A stretch of 64,000 nt of DNA from Thermanaerothrix daxensis (lineage in GTDB: Bacteria; Chloroflexota; Anaerolineae; Anaerolineales; Anaerolineaceae). The notes below the pieces were generated by a model. It was not told the origin of the DNA, searched no databases, and saw only the letters and a program-made list of their open reading frames with translations. Position numbers and translations under genes: made by a program. The stretch spans positions 558,001 to 622,000 of the forward strand of contig NZ_LGKO01000002.1 of the NCBI RefSeq assembly GCF_001306145.1. The letters are read 5' to 3'. Below, piece by piece: positions 56,873-64,000 of this stretch (position 1 is the first letter of the stretch; each line of letters opens with the position of its first letter).

Positions 56873-56888
56873 GGGGTGATAGCAGGGT

Positions 56889-57113
56889 ATGCGGCTTATT
56901 CGCGTTGATCCTGCCCGAAACATCCACCGCTGGTATGTGGTGGGGGTGCAGGCGACCCTGCTGGACACGTGGGCGGTGGTGTGCGGATGGGGCAGTTTGC
57001 GCACGCGCTACGAACGCTGGCGGATCATCCCGTGCGCGGATGAACATCACGCGCGGCGGTTGGCAGAGCAGATCACGGCCCGCAAAAGGCGGCGCGGGTA
57101 CCGGGTGGGATAG
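56889..57113 (+). CDS. Small WGR-domain protein
   Basis: The 74-residue product is a WGR-like domain alone: MRLIRVDPARNIHRWYVVGVQATLLDTWAVVCGWGSLRTRYERWRIIPCADEHHARRLAEQITARKRRRGYRVG. WGR domains occur in PARP proteins and in many bacterial regulators, where the fold binds nucleic acid. Here the usual WGRIG motif reads CGWGSLRT. It is followed by a dyad at 57130-57179. Confidence 0.75.
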   Translation: MRLIRVDPARNIHRWYVVGVQATLLDTWAVVCGWGSLRTRYERWRIIPCADEHHARRLAEQITARKRRRGYRVG

Positions 57114-57129
57114 GACGAAAAAATTTATG

Positions 57130-57179
57130 CGTAATATTGTGCCTGCGGTGAATAAATAGGGTTGCACAAGAATATTACG
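57130..57179. promoter_or_regulatory. Dyad between the WGR gene and a winged-helix gene
   Basis: Arms CGTAATATT and AATATTACG are 32 bases apart, with matching GTGC/GCAC segments inside. The following AT-rich bases include a weak TTGCAC-14-TAAGAT promoter. A possible operator or hairpin. Confidence 0.45.
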
Positions 57180-57215
57180 GATAAGATTTTGTGAAATTAG
57201 CTGCATGGCGTGCTT

Positions 57216-57950
57216 ATGGAGCGGGTAAGGGCGATTCGGATCGAGTTATGGCGGCGGATGGAAACCGCCGTGCAAATTTTGGCGGAGGGGGTTTGTCTGA
57301 GAGCAGAACTGCAATACCGAATGGGAATCTACGGCGGAGCAATTCAGCGGTTGCTGGACATACTGCTCGAACAAGACCTGATCGAGCAGCGTTTTTTCGG
57401 CAGCGGTCAAACTCGCTACGCCGTCTTGCGCTTGACGGATCGCGGGATGGTGTTTGCCGCCGAGTTGGGCTGTCCCATTTGTCCGTCAGAGTGGGACATA
57501 CTTGTTCAGCGTCATAACGCCGAAGAACACCCGAAACACGCCTTTGCCATTTTGCTGTTTGCCTTTCAGGCCCGCAGACGAGGCTGGCAGGTGGAGGTGT
57601 GCCCGCAGGTGGACAATCCGCTGGTTGAGCCGGATGTCCTGGTCGAGAAGGACGGTGAGCGGATTTACGTTGAGGTGGAAACCCTGCGAAACCCCCGCAA
57701 GCGCCGGGACGGGGCCGACAACACTTGGGTGCGCAAGTGGAACAACCAGTATGCCTTTCAGCGGCAGGTGGCCGTGTGCACCTTGACGCCTAAACGGATG
57801 CAGGGCATTCTGCGCTATCTCAAAGCCTATTTCCCCGGCGTGGCCACCGAACTCACGACCCTGGCCAAGCACCCGGAAAGCGACCTGTGGCTGGAGCGCT
57901 GGACATGGCCGAATGAGATTTCAAGGCGCGGGTATGCAATGGGGTATTGA
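57216..57950 (+). CDS. Winged-helix protein with PDDEXK-nuclease-like C-terminus
   Basis: The 244-residue product begins with a wing-helix domain (RRMETAVQILAEGVCLRAELQYRMGIYGGAIQRLLDILLEQDLIEQRFFGSGQTRYAVLRLTDRGMVFAAELG) and has in its second half VEPDVLVEKDGERIYVEVETLRNPRKRR, with the D-x(n)-E-x-E pattern of PDDEXK-type nucleases, where the last residue is Glu instead of the usual Lys. It may act as a regulator or nuclease of the element. GTG at 57210 is an alternative start. No strong SD. Confidence 0.6.
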   Translation: MERVRAIRIELWRRMETAVQILAEGVCLRAELQYRMGIYGGAIQRLLDILLEQDLIEQRFFGSGQTRYAVLRLTDRGMVFAAELGCPICPSEWDILVQRHNAEEHPKHAFAILLFAFQARRRGWQVEVCPQVDNPLVEPDVLVEKDGERIYVEVETLRNPRKRRDGADNTWVRKWNNQYAFQRQVAVCTLTPKRMQGILRYLKAYFPGVATELTTLAKHPESDLWLERWTWPNEISRRGYAMGY

Positions 57951-57975
57951 CACAGTGGTGTAATTGTGTTACGCT
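57947..57975 (+). promoter_or_regulatory. Promoter and operator of the VapBC-type pair
   Basis: TTGACA, 17 bases, TACGCT. The same bases form a partial dyad (CACAG, GTGTAA, then TTAC, CTGTG), placed where RHH antitoxins usually bind their own promoter. Confidence 0.7.
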
Positions 57976-57992
57976 GTGGTTGGAGGTGAACC

Positions 57993-58277
57993 ATGAAGCG
58001 CAGTCAGGTGATTCTGGACGATGACAATGATCGGCGCTTGCGGGAATTGGCGTCACGCGAGGGTAAGAGCATCTCCGAGATCGTGCGCCAAATCCTGGAT
58101 GAATACTTTGCCGAGCGGGAACGTAAGGCACGTGAAAAAGCGCTTGAGGTGTTGCGTGCCCTGGATCAAATCCGCGAGCAGACTGCCCGCTGCGGTGTTT
58201 ACGAAGGCGATCCGGTCAACGAAGCCCGTGATGAGCGGGATGCCGAGATCGAGGACGTATGGCGGCAGTGGTCATAG
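57993..58277 (+). CDS. Ribbon-helix-helix antitoxin (VapB/CopG-like)
   Basis: The 94-residue protein has a clear RHH domain: MKRSQVILDDDNDRRLRELASREGKSISEIVRQILDEYFAERERK, and a helical toxin-binding C-terminal part. RHH antitoxins bind both the toxin and the operon promoter. GGAGGTG precedes the ATG. Overlaps the PIN toxin gene by 19 bases, typical of toxin-antitoxin pairs. Confidence 0.88.
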   Translation: MKRSQVILDDDNDRRLRELASREGKSISEIVRQILDEYFAERERKAREKALEVLRALDQIREQTARCGVYEGDPVNEARDERDAEIEDVWRQWS

Positions 58278-58693
58278 ATGCTAACCTTGCCATAGGGCTG
58301 GTGCGGCAAATGCCTTTTTCGGACGCTTTTCGCCGTCTGCTGGCACGGTGGATCGTTGACGGGGTAGAGGTTGCCGCACCGGGATTGTGGGATTACGAGG
58401 TGGCAACGGCCATGCGCAAACTTTGGCAACAGCAAGCCCTCAGTCGCGAGCAAGCCTTTGCCGGTTTGGAGCAGATCATGGCGTTGCCCATCGTGCGCTA
58501 TCCCGCGGAACGCAAGTTGCTCCTTTCTGCCCTGCGCTGGGCGGAGCGGCTGGGGCAGAGCAAGGCGTATGACGCGCAGTACGTGGCACTGGCCGAGAGT
58601 CTGAACGCCGACCTGTGGAGTGCCGATGAGCGCTTAGTCAATGCCCTCAGGGCGCAGGGAGCAACCTGGGCGCACTGGATCGGGGAGGTGTGA
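58259..58693 (+). CDS. PIN-domain toxin (VapC-like)
   Basis: VapC toxins are RNases, usually of tRNA or rRNA. The 144-residue protein has the PIN acidic residues: VVIDANLAIG (Asp), LWDYEVATAMRKL (Glu), SKAYDAQYVALAE (Asp) and ADLWSADERLVNAL (Asp). The pair would stabilise the element by post-segregational killing. Confidence 0.9.
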   Translation: MAAVVIDANLAIGLVRQMPFSDAFRRLLARWIVDGVEVAAPGLWDYEVATAMRKLWQQQALSREQAFAGLEQIMALPIVRYPAERKLLLSALRWAERLGQSKAYDAQYVALAESLNADLWSADERLVNALRAQGATWAHWIGEV

Positions 58694-58694
58694 G

Positions 58695-59279
58695 ATGTCG
58701 GTGGTGACAGCCAAAGGACTGAAAAAAGCCGCCAGCAATCTCTTCTGGCTGCCCTTTCGGGCCGCCTTGGTGTTTTTCGAGTGGCTGACCAAAATCCTGG
58801 TCGCGGCGGTGCTGGTGGGTCTGGTGGGTGTGCTGGCGCTGGGTGCGTATTTTTATTTCGTCAAATCCAACCAGCCCATGCAGATTGACCCGCGCTATGC
58901 CCGCAGTCTGCCGCCCGAAGGCTTGACCTTCCGCGAACTGTGGCAGGATCGGTTTGCGGGGTGGACGAAGTTGGAGGAGCAGAACTACCAATCGGGGAAA
59001 TGGAAACTCAGGTATGCTTGCCGACTTGGAGTGCTCTATTGGTTTGTGCCCTATCAGATTGTTGCACCGACTCTGCGTATTTACTATGCACGTTTTAGAC
59101 CAGGCACACCAATGGCGGAGATTGCTGTCCATGGTTTCAAGGGAATGATTGCCCCTGACAATCTGAACTTGATAGATGCGCTGTGGTGGCAATTCGAAAA
59201 CGAGACTTGGTATTACTGGGTTGAAGATCCGCTCTGTGATCTCCCACCGCCCAAGCGTCCGGCGCAGGCCTCACCCTGA
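58695..59279 (+). CDS. Membrane-anchored hypothetical protein, 194 residues
   Basis: From the ATG at 58695 (GAGGTGTGAG upstream) the product has an N-terminal region with one strong membrane helix (about 30-54: ILVAAVLVGLVGVLALGAYFYFV) and a Trp/Tyr-rich soluble part including GLTFRELWQDRFAGWTKLEEQNYQSGKWKLRYACRLGVLYWFVPYQIV. No family recognised. It is 1 base after the PIN gene but separated in function, possibly a surface or transfer component. Confidence 0.55.
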   Translation: MSVVTAKGLKKAASNLFWLPFRAALVFFEWLTKILVAAVLVGLVGVLALGAYFYFVKSNQPMQIDPRYARSLPPEGLTFRELWQDRFAGWTKLEEQNYQSGKWKLRYACRLGVLYWFVPYQIVAPTLRIYYARFRPGTPMAEIAVHGFKGMIAPDNLNLIDALWWQFENETWYYWVEDPLCDLPPPKRPAQASP

Positions 59280-59312
59280 CCTAACAGCGGCCTAACAATT
59301 TTGCAAGGTGGC

Positions 59313-59342
59313 TTGACAGGCGAATCGCGACTTGATTAAACT
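59313..59342 (+). promoter_or_regulatory. Sigma-70 promoter upstream of a structured leader
   Basis: TTGACA, 18-base spacer, TAAACT (or 17 bases to TTAAAC). The predicted start is about 59349. Confidence 0.75.
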
Positions 59343-59348
59343 CATACG

Positions 59349-59443
59349 CGAGCGGGGCAGGTGGCCCCCGGGCGAAAGCCCAAAGCGTGAGAGCGCTGTT
59401 GGCATTTAACCGGCTCTCCCAAGCGGGAGAGCCGATTTTGTTT
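59349..59443 (+). ncRNA. Candidate short RNA or attenuator leader
   Basis: From the promoter the transcript would fold into GGGGC/GCCCC, a GAAA-capped GGGC/GCCC hairpin, and lastly a perfect 9-bp stem GGCTCTCCC/GGGAGAGCC (59412-59433) followed by ATTTTGTTT, a good terminator. The next gene's GGAGG is only 8 bases further, so this may be an attenuator or a free small RNA. I could not match it to a known riboswitch. Confidence 0.65.
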
Positions 59444-59458
59444 AACCGGAGGTGTCGC

Positions 59459-59989
59459 GTGGAGATCAAACTCTCAACCCTGGGCAAAATCCTCGGCGTT
59501 TTGGCGGTGATCGTCCTCGTCCTCGGCGGCGGCTGGTGGGGCGTGCGCACGTTCCTGACGCTGCCCACACCCACGCCCACACCCACGCCGATCCCGGACG
59601 GACGGGAGACGGCGGTGGCCGCCCTGACCGCCTTCCTGTCCATGGACGTGAGCGAGGGACAGGACGCCTGGGTGGCGCGGCTGTGCGACCTGGCGGGCGG
59701 CGAGGACACCAACGGCTGCGCCTATGCCCACCTCATGGCCGAGGTGTATTGGCCGAACGTCCTGCGGGACAAGAAGCGCCTGGGCTATGAGGCGCAGGAA
59801 GCCGTCCTGGTGCGCGACTTCGGGGATGGGCGGCAGGTGTGGAAGGTGAGCGGGACGGCCAAAGACCTGAACACGGGCGAGACCAAACCCGGCGAGTTTC
59901 ACGTAGCCGTGGTGCGCGAGGGCGACGCCTGGCGCTTTGACCACGTGCTTCTGCCGCAGGAAGTCGAGGCGTTGGAGGCGAACCCATGA
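59459..59989 (+). CDS. Membrane-anchored protein with possible NTF2/TcpC-like domain
   Basis: GTG at 59459, with GGAGG 6 bases upstream, gives 176 residues: one membrane helix (about residues 8-31), a Thr-Pro repeat linker (TPTPTPTPIP) and a soluble domain (AALTAFLSMDVSEGQDAWVARLCDLAGGEDTNGCAYAHLMAEVYWPNVLRDKKRLGYEAQEAVLVRDFGDGRQVWKVSGTAKDLNTGETKPGEFHVAVVREGDAWRFDHVLLP). Conjugation proteins of the VirB8/TcpC type share this anchor-linker-domain layout, but sequence proof is weak. Overlaps the next gene by 4 bases. Confidence 0.6.
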   Translation: MEIKLSTLGKILGVLAVIVLVLGGGWWGVRTFLTLPTPTPTPTPIPDGRETAVAALTAFLSMDVSEGQDAWVARLCDLAGGEDTNGCAYAHLMAEVYWPNVLRDKKRLGYEAQEAVLVRDFGDGRQVWKVSGTAKDLNTGETKPGEFHVAVVREGDAWRFDHVLLPQEVEALEANP

Positions 59990-61245
59990 GAAAGGCGCTG
60001 TTTGTTTTGATCCTGATGGTTGTGCTGTGCGTTGGGCTGGTCAAGCCGGCCCAAGCCGGTTGGGGCGATTTCTTTGACGAGAACGGCAATCTAAAGCCCG
60101 GCGTGGTGGACTTGGGCGTCCAGAAGGTACCGGTGGACTGGATGCCCGATCTGCCGTTTGTGGACGGGACGGCCACGTATCACATGTATGCCCTGCCGAA
60201 CGGGGAGACCGTGCTGATGCCGAGCGCCACCACGCTGTTTTTCATGGCGGTCAATCCCTATGAGTCGGGCTTGTTGGATGCGTCCAGCCGCTTGTCGCTG
60301 ATGGAAGGCGACAAGTTAGTCGTCTTGGGCGGTATGGCGGGCGGACACATTACGCCGGCGGAGTTTATCGGCACGATTTTTCGCGGTTTGGGACTGGAGA
60401 AATACTTCACCACGGAGATCGCCGATGCCATTCTGAAGGGCGACAAAAGCGCTATCGGATCGGTGTTAGCGGGTGGCGATGCCTTTCGCATTTTCCAAAT
60501 CCTCTGGAACGCGATGAAGAACGACAAAGCGCTCTATCTGACGTTCCTGCTCTACGGCAACTGCGCCAATTCCCCGGTGGGCTGTCCGCCGGAGTTGCTG
60601 GCGCTGACGCGTCCCACGCCGCAGCCGCCGGGCAGTCCGTCCTGTGCGGCGCCCACGGTTACCCGCGGCGCGATCAGCGCCAAAGCCGCGCTGGTAGCGC
60701 CGGCCAAGGTGCTGGTGGTGGGACAAGACCCGGAGAAGCGCGGCGCGGACTTGCGCTTTGAACTGACGATTGGGCCGACCATTGTGACCTACGAGGAACT
60801 CGAACAGACGGGCACAGAGCAATACTGCGACCTCAAAGGCTACACCACCCGCAACTGCCCGAAGGGACACCTCAAAGAGCGCCCGATCTACGAGTGCGTG
60901 CAGCACACGCTCTCATACTGCGAACCGCCGACCTGGGTGATGGCGGAGGCGACCCTGCGGCAGTCCTCGCGGGACTGGATTTTGGGCGACTTGCAGTGGT
61001 ATTACCCCGGCGCCTACCTGCACAAACCCGACTGGTCATGGCGCGGCGGGAGCGGCGGGTGCGATGGCTCGAACACCTACCGCTGGACGCTGAATGTCCA
61101 GAAGGCGCAGATCGAGGATCCGGGCTGGTATGACCTGAAAGTGCGCGGGGCAACGGCGGGAACGCCGGTGACCGGCGGGCGTTCGTTTGTCGAGACCGGC
61201 GGCGCGTTCGATGCCTGGCTGATGATGACCACGGTGATCCGATGA
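59986..61245 (+). CDS. Large exported protein of unknown function
   Basis: The 419-residue protein has a signal peptide (MRKALFVLILMVVLCVGLVKPAQAG, cleaved near residue 24) and a soluble exported body with many Cys in the second half (for example YCDLKGYTTRNCPKGH and ECVQHTLSYCEPPTW), suggesting disulfides or metal sites. No family recognised. It belongs to the same cluster as the preceding membrane-anchored protein and may be part of a surface or transfer structure. Confidence 0.65.
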   Translation: MRKALFVLILMVVLCVGLVKPAQAGWGDFFDENGNLKPGVVDLGVQKVPVDWMPDLPFVDGTATYHMYALPNGETVLMPSATTLFFMAVNPYESGLLDASSRLSLMEGDKLVVLGGMAGGHITPAEFIGTIFRGLGLEKYFTTEIADAILKGDKSAIGSVLAGGDAFRIFQILWNAMKNDKALYLTFLLYGNCANSPVGCPPELLALTRPTPQPPGSPSCAAPTVTRGAISAKAALVAPAKVLVVGQDPEKRGADLRFELTIGPTIVTYEELEQTGTEQYCDLKGYTTRNCPKGHLKERPIYECVQHTLSYCEPPTWVMAEATLRQSSRDWILGDLQWYYPGAYLHKPDWSWRGGSGGCDGSNTYRWTLNVQKAQIEDPGWYDLKVRGATAGTPVTGGRSFVETGGAFDAWLMMTTVIR

Positions 61246-61454
61246 GCGAGAGCGAGAGCGAAGTCCTGCACATTCCACACGTTGGGCGCTGGCTGGCGGT
61301 ATGTCAGTCCTGCTGGGCGCTGGTACCGGTGGGCGTGATGCTCCCGGACGTCTGCCCGCAGTGCGGCGGGAGCGGTGCGCACCTCTACGTCCTGCCGGAG
61401 GGCCTGCGGGATGACCTCATGAACCGCCTGCGCGAACGGGAGGGATCGGCATGA
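61242..61454 (+). CDS. Small zinc-ribbon-like protein
   Basis: The 70-residue product contains CQSC and CPQC separated by about 16 residues (VCQSCWALVPVGVMLPDVCPQCGG), a zinc-ribbon signature. It overlaps the previous and next genes by 4 bases each, indicating coupled translation. Function unknown; may bind nucleic acid or assemble a complex. Confidence 0.7.
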   Translation: MSESESEVLHIPHVGRWLAVCQSCWALVPVGVMLPDVCPQCGGSGAHLYVLPEGLRDDLMNRLREREGSA

Positions 61455-62017
61455 ACGTCCTGGATGCGCTGCTTCTGCCGTTCGTGTGGGTGCTCAACGG
61501 GTTTTTAGCGGTGGTGTATGTGGCGGTGGAGCACCTGGCGGTGGTGGCGCTGGTGCCGCTTTTGGCGCTGCTCTACGGGCAGATGGGAGCGCTGGCGTCC
61601 GCGCAGGCGCAGCGCCTGCGGGCGGTGCTGGTGGGTGCGGGTGTGCTGGCGCTGATGGCGGCGCTTCTTGCGCCTCAGCCTGTGCCCTACCTCACGGCGG
61701 CGCTGGCCGGGGTGGGGGTGGTGGCGGTGCGCCTGGAGCGCTACCGCCCGGACGAGACGGCCTGGGAGGTGATCCAGAATCTGATCCTGTATGCGCTGGT
61801 GGGACTGGGCGCGCGGGTCTTGACCTGGGTGCTGGAACACCAGGCCGATGGGCTGTTTGCGGGCGGGGTGAACTACCTGGCGGTGCTGGTGGGGTTTGCG
61901 CTGTGGGGGATGCCGGTGGCGCAGGGAGCGCTTCTGCTCAAGAACCTGCTGGCGCATGCCCCCACGGGCGGCGATCCGCGCACGATCCTGACGCGTGCGC
62001 GGGAGCGGAGGTTGTGA
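61451..62017 (+). CDS. Multi-pass membrane protein of unknown function
   Basis: The 188-residue product is very hydrophobic with about five membrane helices, for example NVLDALLLPFVWVLNGFLAVVYVAVEHLAVVALVPLLALLY. The C-terminus (PRTILTRARERRL) is basic and cytoplasmic. It directly precedes the large S/T/G/H-rich gene, so it could be its membrane partner in a conjugation apparatus. No family recognised. Confidence 0.6.
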   Translation: MNVLDALLLPFVWVLNGFLAVVYVAVEHLAVVALVPLLALLYGQMGALASAQAQRLRAVLVGAGVLALMAALLAPQPVPYLTAALAGVGVVAVRLERYRPDETAWEVIQNLILYALVGLGARVLTWVLEHQADGLFAGGVNYLAVLVGFALWGMPVAQGALLLKNLLAHAPTGGDPRTILTRARERRL

Positions 62018-62018
62018 G

Positions 62019-64000
62019 ATGCGCATTCTGGACAACGGGCTGACCACGGTGAACGGACACTTTCACGCCGCCTGGTGCGAGGTGGAGGATCAAGGGCGGC
62101 GCTACTACCGCGCGGCGGTGCTGCGGGAGTTGGCGGTGCTGACGGATGACCCGCAGAGCCGGGTGCGGGGAAGCGAGGACGGGATTCTGGGCAAGATGTG
62201 GGGAGCGGTGAGCGGGCTGTATAACGCCGGGGTGAACCTGGTGTATGCTGCCTGCGGGATTTACCGCCCGGAACATATCGGCGTGGTGCAGTTATACGGC
62301 GCGGCGGCCACGGCGGAGACCAAGGCGCAGGCGATAGCGCGGGCGGAGCGGGACTTTGCGGCGGTGGCGGCGACCCTGGCCGGGTTTGCACAGTCGAAGC
62401 TAGAACCGCCGGCGCTGGACGTGGTGCGCTGGTATGTGGAGTTTCTCTCGGCGGCGCGCAAACCGCTGTTGCTGTTGGGTCATCCCGACCCGCGGGTGAA
62501 GCGGCGGGCGCACGGGCGGGACGGGGCGCTGCCGGAAGAGGCCGATGACCTTTCGGCGGAGCAGAACGAGATATTGTTCCGCGGTTTGGCGAAACTGCGG
62601 GAGAACTTTGTCTTCCAGGTGGTGAGCGACCACGTGCCGCGGGGGGAACTGGTGCGGTACCTGGAAGACATGGCGCGGCTGGCGAGCAATTTCGCCTCGC
62701 GCCGGCGGGGGAGCAAGAGCGTGGGCTTGTCGGTGAGTTTGCCGGTGTTCAACGCCCTGGCGCACGGGTATTCGGGCGGGGGCGGGCAGGCGGTAACGCG
62801 GGCGCACGGGACGGCGGACGGCGTAACGCAGGGCTGGGGCGAATCCGAGACGCACTCACGCGCGCATTCGGTAACGAACGGCACGTCCGTGAGCGATGGC
62901 GTAACCGAGGTGCAGAGCGCGGCGCAAACCCTGTCGCGGGCGCATACCGAGAGCGCGGCGCAGACGATCAGCTACGCGGTGAGCGACGGCACGAGCACGA
63001 CCAGGTCGAGCGGCGGGAGCACGACCGAAAGTTTCGGCCACGGCGTCAATCAATCCCTGACGCAGGGCGGATCGGCGGGGCTGGATTTCTCCGCCGGGAT
63101 CGGGATCATCAACGCCGGGGCGAAGTTCGGCGCAAACCGCGCCATGACCACGGGCGAGAGCACGAATTGGGGCGTGGCTAACACCAGCAGTTGGGGTGTC
63201 GCCAATTCCGTCAGCCACGTTGAGACCCACGGCGAGGCGACCACGCACGGCCAGGCCGACACCACCGGCGAGGCGACCACCAGCGGGACGAGCGTAGCCC
63301 ACAGCCGCGTGGTGACGAGCATGCACGCCGAGACCGAGAGCACGGGCTACGCGCGCAGTCAGTCGCAGTCCTGGGGACGCGGGCATACCGAGAGCGAGGT
63401 GCAGGGTAGCGGGCGGAGCGTGATGGGCGGCGAGACGCTGGGCGCGGGGCTGACCCTGGGGGTAGCGCCGGGGATCAGCGTCAACCGCACCTACCAGGTG
63501 GAGGACGACCTGGCGGATCGGCTGACGGAGGTGATGCGCGGATTTGAGGGCCTGCTCAACGCCGCGAGCCACGGCGGGGGCTTCATCACCAGCGCCTACC
63601 TGATCACGGAGAGCGAACCGGGCGCGCAGGCCGCGGCGGCGCTGGTGAGCGAGGCGTTCTACGGCGAAGCCACGCCGACGCCGGTGATGACGGTGGTACC
63701 AGCGGAGGACGAGCAAGAGGCGGTGATGGAGGCGGCGCGGGCGCTGGTGCCGTATGCCCAACCCGCGGGCGACCCTGCCGATCCCTTTGACGGATGGCTG
63801 TTCTGGAAGGGGGCGACTTTGCTTCCGGCCGACAAGGTGGCGGGGTATGTCGCGCCGGCGGTCATGCGCGAGGGGACGCTGAAGGTGATCGCGCCGATCC
63901 CGGAGGGGATGGGCTTCTACCCGCAGATGCCGGGCGAGGCAGTGCTGGGGCACCAATACAGCCCGGAGACGGGCGACCTGACCACGGCCCCGGTGCGGCT
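62019..64000 (+). CDS. Large Ser/Thr/Gly/His-rich protein, likely ATPase N-terminal part (3' end outside window)
   Basis: ATG at 62019, 1 base after the preceding stop, opens a frame without a stop for the remaining 1,982 bases (660 complete codons). An N-terminal soluble domain (about 1-235) is followed by a segment of roughly 250 residues rich in Ser, Thr, Gly and His with recurring TESxGxGxSxS-like units (for example TTESFGHGVNQS, ESTNWGVANTSSWGV). A final globular part (NRTYQVEDDLADRLTEVMRGFEGLLNAASHGGGFITSAYLITESE) resembles N-terminal domains of HerA/VirB4-type translocases. No Walker motif is reached. The minus-strand frame in the same place is a shadow. Confidence 0.6.
   Translation, partial: MRILDNGLTTVNGHFHAAWCEVEDQGRRYYRAAVLRELAVLTDDPQSRVRGSEDGILGKMWGAVSGLYNAGVNLVYAACGIYRPEHIGVVQLYGAAATAETKAQAIARAERDFAAVAATLAGFAQSKLEPPALDVVRWYVEFLSAARKPLLLLGHPDPRVKRRAHGRDGALPEEADDLSAEQNEILFRGLAKLRENFVFQVVSDHVPRGELVRYLEDMARLASNFASRRRGSKSVGLSVSLPVFNALAHGYSGGGGQAVTRAHGTADGVTQGWGESETHSRAHSVTNGTSVSDGVTEVQSAAQTLSRAHTESAAQTISYAVSDGTSTTRSSGGSTTESFGHGVNQSLTQGGSAGLDFSAGIGIINAGAKFGANRAMTTGESTNWGVANTSSWGVANSVSHVETHGEATTHGQADTTGEATTSGTSVAHSRVVTSMHAETESTGYARSQSQSWGRGHTESEVQGSGRSVMGGETLGAGLTLGVAPGISVNRTYQVEDDLADRLTEVMRGFEGLLNAASHGGGFITSAYLITESEPGAQAAAALVSEAFYGEATPTPVMTVVPAEDEQEAVMEAARALVPYAQPAGDPADPFDGWLFWKGATLLPADKVAGYVAPAVMREGTLKVIAPIPEGMGFYPQMPGEAVLGHQYSPETGDLTTAPVR

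Noticed and set aside
62856-63956. Minus-strand open frame of 366 residues over the right-edge gene
   Set aside because: It is Arg/His/Pro-rich and mirrors the high-GC plus-strand gene, which has a good start, spacing and an uninterrupted frame.
1-64000. CRISPR array or insertion sequence
   Set aside because: No regularly spaced identical repeats with unique spacers, and no transposase-like protein, were seen on either strand.

Overview
The window falls into two halves that differ in content and composition. Positions 1 to about 44,300 are a chromosomal motility and chemotaxis region. From the tRNA-Lys gene at 44,196 to the right edge there is a plasmid-like or integrative element whose protein genes are markedly more GC-rich. 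The host is a flagellated bacterium. A FliK-like gene paired with a free-standing FlhB C-terminal domain (YlqG/YlqH type), FlbD, FliO/P/Q/R, CheC/CheD/CheX and many HDOD and GAF/PAS proteins fit a deep-branching or monoderm-like lineage. I lean towards Chloroflexota, but this is inference from gene style, not proof.

Region 1 (1-19,945). A rightward fliK-like/flhX pair converges on a long leftward flagellar run, in transcription order: flbD, motA, motB, fliL, fliM, fliN, fliO, fliP, fliQ, an HDOD gene, a cheY-like gene, fliR, flhB, flhA, flhF, a small membrane protein, fliA, a small HTH protein, flgF, flgG, then flgM, flgN, flgK, flgL, csrA. Genes overlap or are separated by a few bases. A near-perfect sigma-28 promoter overlaps the flgG stop codon and would put the late genes flgM-flgN-flgK-flgL-csrA under FliA control.

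Region 2 (20,100-31,350). This holds a receiver/PAS/GAF sensor protein with a degenerate kinase core, an OmpR-type regulator and an intact GAF/PAS histidine kinase. A leftward group follows: three related glycosyltransferases (two with TPR domains) and a formylglycine-generating-enzyme-fold protein, plausibly for modifying a surface protein such as flagellin.

Region 3 (31,357-41,378). One rightward run holds an M23 peptidase followed by cheA (with an inserted MshEN-like domain), cheC, cheD, cheY, cheB, cheR, an HDOD gene, two cheX copies, a ParA-type ATPase and a CheW with a long N-terminal extension (a ParC/ParP-like pair). A convergent MmpS-like gene and two tandem alanine-dehydrogenase-like genes lead to tRNA-Lys(UUU).

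Region 4 (44,269-64,000). The mobile part begins with small genes, several strong hairpins and two candidate structured RNAs, one of them about 0.9 kb long with two tRNA-like acceptor/T-arm folds. Plasmid-type genes follow: SSB, a degenerate FtsK-like protein, a ParA plus ribbon-helix-helix partition pair with an 11-12 bp phased repeat array, a Rep-like protein whose gene contains a cruciform-forming AT-rich segment, a GxxExxY protein, a second OB-fold-like protein, a tyrosine recombinase, a WGR protein, a winged-helix nuclease-like protein and a VapBC pair. The right end carries exported and membrane proteins and the first 660 residues of a Ser/Thr/Gly/His-rich protein cut by the window edge. 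Together these look like an integrated, self-partitioning, probably transmissible replicon. No CRISPR array, rRNA or insertion sequence was seen.
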